Below are positions 1 through 5,279 of a stretch of DNA of 7,009 bases, in pieces. The DNA is from Planctomycetota bacterium (GTDB lineage Bacteria; Planctomycetota; UBA1135; UBA2386). The stretch lies in contig QJVU01000454.1 in the NCBI GenBank assembly GCA_003235605.1, forward strand, positions 1 through 7,009, read 5' to 3'. Under the pieces are notes generated by a model. That model did no database searches and had not been told where the DNA came from. It worked only from the letters and a program-made list of their open reading frames with translations. How positions within the stretch are numbered: position 1 is the first letter of the stretch; each line of letters opens with the position of its first letter. Made by a program: the position numbers and the translations under genes.

Positions 1-895
1 CCCGCTCCTGGCCGTCGGCGACCTTGATCGCCAGGCCCAGCTTCCGTCCCGCAATGCCCAAGGCGTAGACCCCCTCGGCGCCGTTCTTGGGATACACCTG
101 CCCGGGCAGGGCTCGCACCAGGGCGGTGCAGAGCCTGCCCTCCCCCGCCAGGAGGAACGGCTCCCGGGTGATGGCCCCAAAAAGGCTGCGGCATGCCCCG
201 GCCCGAACGGGATCGAGGCCGTCCGGGTTCGTCAGGCGTGCAAACGCCCGGGCGATGCCCGCGAGGGGCATCCAGAACGTCGGTGCGCCACAACCGTCCA
301 GACCTGTCTCGATCTGCTCCACGTCCACGTCTGCCATGGCGGCCACGGTCTCCCTCACGATTCGCTGCGATTCGGAGTGGGGATCCAGGTAGTTGGCGGA
401 TGCCACTCCCAGGTCCCGCGCCAGCAGCAGGAAGCCCGCGTGCTTGCCCGAGCAGTTGTTGTGGAGCTTTTGCGGTTTGCCGCCGCTGCGGGCAACCGCC
501 AGGGCTGCCTCCCTGTCCAGGGGCGCATGGGGACCGCAGCCCAGGTCGGCCTCGGTGAAGCCACCCTTCTCCAACAGGCCCTGGACCACCTCCACGTGTT
601 GGGGCGTGCCGCCGTGGCTGGCGGACAACAGCGCCAGCTCGCGGCTGGAGAGCCGCAGCCGTTCCACCACTCCACGCTCCAGCAACGGCAGCGCTTGCAG
701 GGGCTTCACCGCGGAGCGGGCGTACACCATGAGGTGCGGATCGCCGAGGGCAAACGTGATCTCGCCGTCCTCCACCACCACTGCCGCTCCACGATGCCAC
801 GACTCCACGCGCTCGGTGCGGGTCACTCGGGCCAGTACCGCCGTGGCATCGGGATCGGGAACCGGGGAGCGGTTGCCGTTGGCAGGAGCCGTCAT
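1..895 (-). CDS. L-asparaginase, AnsA/ReAV type (C-terminus beyond left edge)
   Basis: Predicted to hydrolyse L-asparagine to aspartate and ammonia in the cytoplasm. The 298 residues visible match the asparaginase II family (Pfam Asparaginase_II, Rhizobium etli ReAV type), which is unrelated to E. coli AnsA/AnsB. Motifs in order: RSAVKPLQALP (60-70), SASHGG (91-96), CGPHAPLD (120-127), LHNNCSGKHAGF (144-155), YLDPHSESQRIV (169-180), GLDGCGAPTFWMP (198-210), KNGAEGV (270-276). Residues matching those I recall as catalytic or zinc-binding in ReAV are all present: S61, K64, S93, C148, K151, C202, K270. The start ATG (893-895) is preceded on its strand by AAGGA with an 8-nt spacer, a good ribosome binding site. 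The family is usually about 330-340 residues, so some 35-40 are missing at the left edge. It is divergent from the BFN gene, with 139 bp between the two starts. No sign of decay. Confidence 0.93.
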   Translation of the reverse strand, partial: MTAPANGNRSPVPDPDATAVLARVTRTERVESWHRGAAVVVEDGEITFALGDPHLMVYARSAVKPLQALPLLERGVVERLRLSSRELALLSASHGGTPQHVEVVQGLLEKGGFTEADLGCGPHAPLDREAALAVARSGGKPQKLHNNCSGKHAGFLLLARDLGVASANYLDPHSESQRIVRETVAAMADVDVEQIETGLDGCGAPTFWMPLAGIARAFARLTNPDGLDPVRAGACRSLFGAITREPFLLAGEGRLCTALVRALPGQVYPKNGAEGVYALGIAGRKLGLAIKVADGQER

Positions 896-970
896 GAGAT
901 CGGTCCTTGTACGGGCACCACGGAGCAAGAGAAAGGCCCAGTCGCACGGCAACTCCCGGAGCCCGGCTGC

Positions 971-1000
971 TTGCGGCGGCACGGCAGCTGCGTATCTAAT
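971..1000 (+). promoter_or_regulatory. Candidate sigma-70-type promoter for the BFN gene
   Basis: TTGCGG (971-976) and TCTAAT (995-1000) are separated by 18 bp. The -10 box matches TATAAT at five of six positions and the -35 box matches TTGACA at three of six. Transcription from here would give a leader of about 28 nt before the TTG start at 1035. It lies in the 139-bp gap between divergent genes and is one of the few AT-rich spots there. Prediction by eye only. Confidence 0.35.
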
Positions 1001-1018
1001 ACCCAGTGCCCTACGAAC

Positions 1019-1024
1019 AAGGAG
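1019..1024 (+). promoter_or_regulatory. Ribosome binding site fixing the TTG start of the BFN gene
   Basis: AAGGAG lies 10 nt before the TTG at 1035. No ATG or GTG occurs in frame nearby, upstream or in the first dozen codons, so this near-consensus site is the main reason for choosing the TTG. Confidence 0.65.
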
Positions 1025-1034
1025 CCGAACGAGC

Positions 1035-1445
1035 TTGTCTGAGGAGGATCTGGTCGAGGTCGAGCTGTCTCGTGTAGTCATACAGGAGAAGGACGACCAT
1101 CAGTTCATCCACCTGCGCGAACGACAGGGGAAGCGCTCCTTCCCCATCGTGATCGGCTTCAACGAAGCTGCCGAGATCAACCGCAAGCTGCGCGGCCTGG
1201 ATTCGGTGCGACCGCTCACGCACGACCTGATCGGCAGAGTGCTCCAGTCATTGGACGCTGTGGTTGAGCGGGTCGTGATCAGCGAGCTGCGCGACAGCAC
1301 CTTCTACGCCACACTGGTGCTGCGTTCCGACAGCACCCAGAGGCTGGTGGACTGCCGACCCTCTGACGCAATCTGCCTCGCGGTCCAGACCCAGGCACAG
1401 ATCTTCGTAGCGCGGCAGGTGCTGGACATCGTGGCGCCGTCCTAG
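1035..1445 (+). CDS. Bifunctional nuclease (BFN) domain protein
   Basis: A 136-residue protein made almost entirely of the BFN domain (PF02577, 'bifunctional nuclease'), named for plant enzymes with DNase and RNase activity. The bacterial role is poorly defined, and the nuclease activity here is inferred from the family only. Matches to the domain: VELSRVVIQE near the N-terminus (9-18), FPIVIGFNEAAEI (36-48), RPLTHDLIGRVLQSLDA (59-75), ELRDSTFYATLVL (84-96), and DCRPSDAICLAV (106-117). Length is normal for stand-alone bacterial members. The frame stays open far upstream (to 393), but that stretch is antisense to the asparaginase gene and shows no BFN homology. I therefore start at TTG 1035, which has AAGGAG 10 nt upstream. 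The gene is divergent from the asparaginase and ends 46 bp before tRNA-Ser. No signal peptide is seen, so it should be cytoplasmic. Confidence 0.88.
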   Translation: MSEEDLVEVELSRVVIQEKDDHQFIHLRERQGKRSFPIVIGFNEAAEINRKLRGLDSVRPLTHDLIGRVLQSLDAVVERVVISELRDSTFYATLVLRSDSTQRLVDCRPSDAICLAVQTQAQIFVARQVLDIVAPS

Positions 1446-1463
1446 TCGAGCCGCTAGAGTCAG

Positions 1464-1473
1464 TTCCGCGGAA
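1464..1473. repeat. 10-bp perfect palindrome upstream of tRNA-Ser(UGA)
   Basis: TTCCGCGGAA reads identically on both strands. It sits in the 46-bp gap between the BFN stop and the tRNA, 18 bp before the tRNA's first base. It could be a protein-binding site or chance; a single copy is visible in the window. Confidence 0.3.
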
Positions 1474-1491
1474 AGCACGCCCCCTACACGC

Positions 1492-1576
1492 GGAGGGTTG
1501 GCCGAGTGGCTGAAGGCGCCGGTTTTGAAAACCGGTTTACCGCAAGGTAACGGGGGTTCGAATCCCTCACCCTCCG
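1492..1576 (+). tRNA. tRNA-Ser(UGA)
   Basis: An 85-nt class II tRNA. Acceptor stem GGAGGGT (1492-1498) pairs with ACCCTCC (1569-1575), and G1576 is the discriminator. The anticodon stem CCGGT/ACCGG (1519-1523 and 1531-1535) encloses the loop TTTGAAA, with anticodon TGA at 1526-1528, reading UCA. A long variable arm (TTACC GCAA GGTAA) is typical of serine tRNAs. The T arm is GGGGG/CCCTC with loop TTCGAAT and one G-U pair. The 3' CCA is not encoded (the sequence continues CACACC), so CCA must be added after transcription, unlike the second tRNA-Ser here. Confidence 0.97.
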
Positions 1577-1660
1577 CACACCTTCGTACATTGCGGCCGC
1601 CTCCGTCGGCAGAAAGGGCCTTTGATTTTCCCCACCTTGCCGAGCAACGGTAGTAGGCTG

Positions 1661-1675
1661 GTGGTCTCCAACCAC
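1661..1675 (+). other. Small hairpin in the leader of the first lipoprotein gene
   Basis: GTGGT (1661-1665) and ACCAC (1671-1675) form a 5-bp stem with the loop CTCCA, ending 17 nt before the ATG at 1693. The leader has no Shine-Dalgarno sequence. The hairpin could affect translation, but a 5-bp stem can easily arise by chance. Confidence 0.2.
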
Positions 1676-1692
1676 AAACCAAATCACAGACC

Positions 1693-2352
1693 ATGTTCCA
1701 GTCCATCCTCCGCACAGCGCTCCGCACTTCGCTCTGCGCACCCTTGCTGTTGCTTCCCCTCACTCTGTCCTCGTGTTCCAGCGCCCCGCTGGCGGCGGAC
1801 ACCGGTGACGAAGGCGAAACCCTGGTCTTCTCCCACCCGGGGGACACCATCCCTGAGTGGGTCACGACCCCTGGCGTGCAGGACACCGAAAAGCTCAGAC
1901 ACTTCACCGGCATCTCCCGCAAGTTCGCCACCGAGGCCGATGCCCGCCAGAGCGCGCTCGACGACGCCCGCGTCCAGATCGCCGACTATCTCGGCACCAA
2001 CGTCAAGCGCCTGGTGCGCCAGGTGAGCGCCTATGTCGGCGCGTCCTCGGAGATCCTGGACCCTGGCAACGTCAGCGACGCGGCCACCAAGCTGGAGTCG
2101 GACTCCAAGGTGTTGGGGACCGCGGGCAGGATCTTCTACGCCCAGAAGTGGCGGACCACAGACGCGGCCCCCCGGACATACTGGAAAGTGTACGTGTCGG
2201 TGCCGCTCAACCGCGGCGCGGAGTACGACCTCGCGATCAACGACCTGAAGGCACAGCTCGAAAAGGAGCGGGACGAGAAGAAGCAGCGCAACATCGAAGC
2301 CGCAATCAACCGCCTCGAGGAGCTGAAGAAGCAGGGTTGGTTTGACAAGTAG
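1693..2352 (+). CDS. Predicted lipoprotein with LPP20-like domain, first of a tandem pair
   Basis: A 219-residue predicted lipoprotein. A basic N-terminus is followed by a hydrophobic stretch (about 14-25) and a textbook lipobox LSSC, so C28 would be lipidated and the protein anchored to a membrane facing the periplasm. The mature part contains PEWV (54-57), FTGISRKFATEADAR (71-85), a helical Ala/Arg-rich segment, SSEILDPG (118-125), and WKVYVSVPL (164-172). It ends in a charged helix (about 185-215) likely to form a coiled coil. The pattern of PEW, then a glycine turn, then a helix of DAR...A..DAR..IA resembles the LPP20 lipoprotein family (PF02169); I make that link by eye. The ATG is the only start: an in-frame TAG lies at 1651 with no GTG or TTG between. 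No Shine-Dalgarno sequence precedes it. The last 11 nt overlap the next gene, whose product shares this core. Function unknown. Confidence 0.85.
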   Translation: MFQSILRTALRTSLCAPLLLLPLTLSSCSSAPLAADTGDEGETLVFSHPGDTIPEWVTTPGVQDTEKLRHFTGISRKFATEADARQSALDDARVQIADYLGTNVKRLVRQVSAYVGASSEILDPGNVSDAATKLESDSKVLGTAGRIFYAQKWRTTDAAPRTYWKVYVSVPLNRGAEYDLAINDLKAQLEKERDEKKQRNIEAAINRLEELKKQGWFDK

Positions 2353-3646
2353 GGCGCGACACCTGCCGGACGCCGCCCTGATCGCGACGATCTCGGCGCT
2401 GTACGGGTGCTCCCTGTTCGCGGGTGACCCGAGCTTCGACGACTACGTCGATACCGGCGGGTCTCCGAAGCGGAAGCAGGCCCCGGCCAAGGTGGAGTTG
2501 AAGATGGTCTTCTCCTACCCGAAGGAGGCACCGGCCTGGACGTGGTCGGGAGTGACCAGAGCTCCGGGCGAACCCAGCGACCTCCACTTCACCGGCGTGT
2601 CGAAGCAGTTCGCCACCGAACAGGATGCCCGCATGGACGCGCTGCGGGACGCAAGGGAGCAGATTGCGGCCTACGTGGTTACCGACGTCAACAGACAGGT
2701 GCAGAGGGTCAGCGTGGCCAGCGGCCGTAGCTCGGAGATCCTGGATCCGGGGACCGTGCAGGAAGACATCGCCAGGCTGCTGTCCCAGACCACGCTGGTT
2801 GGCACCGCCAGCACCCAGTACTACATCCAGCAGTGGATGCGCCGGGAAGATGGCGCCGAGAGCTTGTTCTGGAAGGCGTATGCGCTCGTGGTCTTTCCCG
2901 AGAAGCAGAACGAGGAGATCCGCACGGCGGTCCTGCGGAGCAGCGCCCAGAGGCGGATCGACCAGTTGGAGAAGCTGGGCGAGATGGGCACGGCGGCCAG
3001 GGTCCGCAACTTCGAGGAGCGCCTGCGGGAGGTACGGCGCGCGATGCAGGAGGGGCGGCACGTCGATGCCATCTCCCGGGCCCAGGACCTGCTGGACAGG
3101 CTGCACCCGGCGGAGGCCTCGGTGCGGCGGACCGACGCCCCCACGAGCCGTCCGACGCCGACGAAGGAGCCGGAGCCGCCCCAGGCAGCTCCCCGGGAGA
3201 CGTCTCGGGAGATGCCGCGGGCTCCCCTGCGGCCTTCCGAGGCGTGGCGAGCCTCCGGTGCCCGCACCCGGGGAGCAACGATGGCGGCCAGGACGGCGAA
3301 GACGGCACAGGAAGAGCAGGCCCATGTGCGCAGCGGCCTCCACGCCACCCATCGCGCCCTGGAAGCGCTGTCCCAGGACCGGCTGGTGCACGCGCGCAAG
3401 CTGCTGTTGGACGCCCGCTCCCGGGCCCGGGCGGCGGCCAGGAGGCTCGACTCCCTGGAGCTTCGCCACCAGGCCCGCCTGTTCGACGAGTTCCTGAAGG
3501 CAAGCGTCGAGCAGAACAGTGCTACCGTGAAGGCAGACCATCGCAAGAGCCTCGAGGGCCTGCTGGAGAGCTACTGGTGTTCCGCCGCGGAAGACGACCG
3601 CTGCCCGCAGTGCGGCGCGGAGCACAGGCCCCGCCCGCAGCGGTAG
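2342..3646 (+). CDS. Predicted lipoprotein paralogue with long basic C-terminal extension
   Basis: A 434-residue protein starting at TTG 2342, inside the end of the preceding gene. AGGG (2333-2336) lies 5 nt upstream. The next ATG in frame (2504) would remove the signal sequence, so TTG is preferred. A short signal (AALIATISALYGC) ends at C23; the tyrosine in the lipobox makes lipidation less certain than in its neighbour. Residues 83-139 align without gaps to 71-127 of the upstream protein, with 36 of 57 identities, including FATE.DAR and SSEILDPG. After this core come a charged helix (about 190-255), a Pro/Thr/Arg-rich, probably disordered linker (about 258-310), and an Arg/Ala/Leu-rich helical segment (about 315-410). 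Cysteines C413, C421 and C424 (CPQCG) follow near the end. The two genes look like a translationally coupled operon of duplicated lipoproteins. The extension matches nothing I recognise. Function unknown. Confidence 0.82.
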   Translation: MTSRARHLPDAALIATISALYGCSLFAGDPSFDDYVDTGGSPKRKQAPAKVELKMVFSYPKEAPAWTWSGVTRAPGEPSDLHFTGVSKQFATEQDARMDALRDAREQIAAYVVTDVNRQVQRVSVASGRSSEILDPGTVQEDIARLLSQTTLVGTASTQYYIQQWMRREDGAESLFWKAYALVVFPEKQNEEIRTAVLRSSAQRRIDQLEKLGEMGTAARVRNFEERLREVRRAMQEGRHVDAISRAQDLLDRLHPAEASVRRTDAPTSRPTPTKEPEPPQAAPRETSREMPRAPLRPSEAWRASGARTRGATMAARTAKTAQEEQAHVRSGLHATHRALEALSQDRLVHARKLLLDARSRARAAARRLDSLELRHQARLFDEFLKASVEQNSATVKADHRKSLEGLLESYWCSAAEDDRCPQCGAEHRPRPQR

Positions 3647-3657
3647 CATCGGGGCGC

Positions 3658-4611
3658 CTACTGGATGGTGATCCCCAGGCCGTTGGTGAAGATCGCCTGC
3701 AGCGCTCGCCGTGAGTTGGTGTCCGCGACCACCAGCTGACTCCGCAGGAAGAAGCCCTTCAGGCTGGAGTCGTTCGGGATGGCCGCCGGCAGCACCAGGG
3801 TGCCATCGGACTTCGACGGTGTGCCAGCCGTGGTCTTGAGGATCAGCTCCGCCACGGAGTCGGAATGCAGGAAGCACCCGGGGGCGCCGTACGGTCCCAG
3901 GTCGATGCTGGTCATGGTCTTGTTCACGCCCAGGATGGTCAGCGCCGTGGCCGAGGGTGGCAGGTCCTTCCCCAACAGTTGGAAGCCCTGGTTGCCCACG
4001 CTCGGGGTCTGGTTCGCCTCCCAGGTGCCGACCTTGCCGAAGCCATCGGAGCAGCCCTGCCCGATCACGGTCACCCCCGTGACGGTCCCGATGGGTGCGC
4101 ACCACAGGCGGAACTTCCACTGGTGGCCCTTGTAGGGGCCGTTCCACGGAGCCGAGTTGGTCGGGCTCCACTTGTAGGTCTGGATGCCGGGCAGTGTGCT
4201 GCCGTAGCCCTGGGTCGAGCACTGGGACCCGTTCACCGGGATCCAGGACACCCAGAACGTTGTGCCCTGGGCGAGGACGACCGGCTTGCTCAGGTTCGCG
4301 CCCTGCCAGGAGTTGGTCGTGCTCATGCTCCACGAGCCCCGAGCCAGCTCGGCCTTGGGCTCGTCCTTGGTGGCATCGTGGCTCCAGATGCCCACCACGC
4401 TGGTGCCGGTCCGCTCGCCGGTGAACACCTGCACCGCGAACACCACCAGCGACTTCGGCGCGGAGGTCTTGATGCAGTCGGTGTAGTTGGGGCCACCCAT
4501 CGACCAGCTGTCGGCAAAGGTGTTGCCGTCGAACTCGGCATGACACGGGGTCTGGGCGCGGCCGATGCCGCAGAGGAGAACGGTGAGGATCAAGGCGGTG
4601 GTGGGCTTCAT
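3658..4611 (-). CDS. Secreted protein with planctomycete-type C-terminal module
   Basis: A 317-residue predicted exported protein. The signal peptide MKPTTALILTVLLCGIGRA has a likely cleavage after A19 (GRA|QT). The N-terminal half (about 20-172) is rich in Trp, Ser, Thr and Gly with scattered cysteines (C23, C46, C131, C171) and looks like a beta-sandwich with disulphides. The C-terminal half begins at GQGCSDGFG (185-193) and runs through LGPYGAPGCFLH (238-249) to the terminal TNGLGITIQ. I associate this layout with many uncharacterised secreted proteins of planctomycetes; that is memory, not a search. The frame is open upstream to 4902, but that part crosses the tRNA gene on the opposite strand, and the signal peptide marks the true start at 4611. 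No Shine-Dalgarno sequence is present. The gene faces the lipoprotein pair, 11 bp from stop to stop. Function unknown; no catalytic motif seen. Confidence 0.85.
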   Translation of the reverse strand: MKPTTALILTVLLCGIGRAQTPCHAEFDGNTFADSWSMGGPNYTDCIKTSAPKSLVVFAVQVFTGERTGTSVVGIWSHDATKDEPKAELARGSWSMSTTNSWQGANLSKPVVLAQGTTFWVSWIPVNGSQCSTQGYGSTLPGIQTYKWSPTNSAPWNGPYKGHQWKFRLWCAPIGTVTGVTVIGQGCSDGFGKVGTWEANQTPSVGNQGFQLLGKDLPPSATALTILGVNKTMTSIDLGPYGAPGCFLHSDSVAELILKTTAGTPSKSDGTLVLPAAIPNDSSLKGFFLRSQLVVADTNSRRALQAIFTNGLGITIQ

Positions 4612-4619
4612 GAGGCGGG

Positions 4620-4625
4620 ATTGTA
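4620..4625 (-). promoter_or_regulatory. Candidate -10 box close to the secreted-protein start
   Basis: On the minus strand TACAAT (five of six matches to TATAAT) lies 8 nt before the ATG at 4611. Transcription from it would begin at or near the start codon and give a leaderless message, which would fit the lack of a Shine-Dalgarno sequence. No -35 box is seen at 17 bp (ATCGCC there). Confidence 0.25.
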
Positions 4626-4657
4626 GATGGTCCAAGGGGGCTGGCGATCGGGCCGGC

Positions 4658-4689
4658 AAAAAAGCAAGGCCCCGGGGCCCCAGGCTTGC
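4658..4689 (-). terminator. GC-rich hairpin followed by T6 (minus-strand sense)
   Basis: Read on the minus strand, GCAAG...CTTGC arms enclose a very GC-rich centre (TGGGGCCCCGG and flanking CC/GG, with one bulged C), followed directly by TTTTTT. This is the form of a rho-independent terminator. No minus-strand gene is visible upstream of it (right of 4690), so it would stop antisense transcripts coming through the tRNA and lipoprotein region, or insulate the secreted-protein gene. On the plus strand the A tract precedes the hairpin and no T tract follows, so plus-strand termination is less likely. Confidence 0.4.
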
Positions 4690-4727
4690 CAAGCCCGGGT
4701 GTTGTCGGTTCACTGCTGGCTCACCGT

Positions 4728-4819
<92 letters not shown>

Positions 4820-4823
4820 CTCC

Positions 4824-4830
4824 GGGAGGG
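4824..4830 (+). promoter_or_regulatory. Ribosome binding site squeezed between tRNA-Ser and lipoprotein
   Basis: GGGAGGG ends 2 nt before the ATG at 4833; the GGAG core (4825-4828) is 4 nt away, rather tight. It lies wholly within the 15-nt gap between the encoded CCA and the start codon. It supports 4833 over the ATG codons at 4872-4877, which would leave too short a signal peptide. Confidence 0.5.
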
Positions 4831-4832
4831 CA

Positions 4833-5279
4833 ATGGGCCGGTCTGATTCGTACCGGGCTGAGGTCTGGCTGATGATGCTGTGGCTCGCGGGCTGCGCCAC
4901 ACCCAACCTCGTGGCGACCGCGGCGCCTCCGGAGAGCACCGTCTACGTCGACGGCCGGCAGACGGGGGAACGTGGCCACGCGAGCCTCGCCTTGGGTTAC
5001 TACGGCCATGTAGCCGTGAGCGCCGCGGTCGATCCGGCTCCGGAACGGGAGCGCGACTACCTGGAGGAGCTGCGCCTGGTGCCCGTGCCCGCCCCCTTCA
5101 GCCGATGGCTGTTCCCCCTGGATTTCTTCCTCGAGGTGGCGACCTACCCGTTCTGGGATCCCTACAGCCACCGGGTCGATCTGGTTCTGGAGCCCCGTAC
5201 CCTCTTGGAACCGGGGGTTCCCGACCCGAACGCCGAGGCCATCCGTGCTCGTGCCCGGCAGGCCCGGTTCGAGCGATGA
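4833..5279 (+). CDS. Small predicted lipoprotein, PEGA-like N-terminal part
   Basis: A 148-residue predicted lipoprotein. The hydrophobic stretch VWLMMLWLAGC ends in an ideal lipobox LAGC, with C21 as the lipidation site. Just after it, PPESTVYVDGRQTGERG (32-48) resembles the start of a PEGA-type surface repeat (xVYVDGxxxG); the usual downstream PEGA pattern is weak, so this is only a suggestion. The middle (about 83-112) is aromatic and proline-rich (FSRWLFPLDFFLEVATYPFWDP) and could insert into or lie on a membrane. The C-terminal tail is charged (AEAIRARARQARFER). The start is 15 nt after the tRNA-Ser(GCU) CCA, and the stop TGA overlaps the murD start as ATGA, so it is almost certainly in one operon with murD. 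Function unknown; an envelope role is inferred from lipidation and the neighbour. Confidence 0.82.
   Translation: MGRSDSYRAEVWLMMLWLAGCATPNLVATAAPPESTVYVDGRQTGERGHASLALGYYGHVAVSAAVDPAPERERDYLEELRLVPVPAPFSRWLFPLDFFLEVATYPFWDPYSHRVDLVLEPRTLLEPGVPDPNAEAIRARARQARFER

Noticed and set aside
393..1034. Long in-frame extension of the BFN protein upstream of 1035.
   Set aside because: It overlaps the asparaginase gene on the other strand and has no BFN homology. TTG 1035 with AAGGAG gives a normal-sized family member.
1637..1665. TTGCCG followed by TAGTAGGCT as a promoter for the first lipoprotein.
   Set aside because: The spacing between the boxes is 8-11 bp, far from 17, and nothing resembling a -10 box lies at the right distance.
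1248..1931. Minus-strand frame containing 'GFEPPLPCGKPVFKTGAFSHSANPP'.
   Set aside because: This is the antisense translation of tRNA-Ser(UGA), a common false gene; it also overlaps the BFN and lipoprotein genes.
3633..3656. Possible hairpin (CGCCC ... GGGCG) between the convergent stops as a shared terminator.
   Set aside because: The stem is only 5 bp with a loop of more than 10 nt, much of it inside the coding end of the lipoprotein, and there is no T tract on either strand.
2306..4546. Very long open frame (746 codons) on the minus strand across the lipoprotein pair and the secreted-protein gene.
   Set aside because: It is antisense to two convincing lipoproteins and out of frame with the signal-peptide-bearing gene. 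Its composition is the Gly/Arg/Pro/His mix of GC-rich shadow frames and it has no recognisable domain.
4880..5275. Upstream extension of the MurD frame to 4880.
   Set aside because: It lies out of frame over the small lipoprotein and has no homology to MurD. The ATGA overlap at 5276 starts directly at the nucleotide-fold strand.
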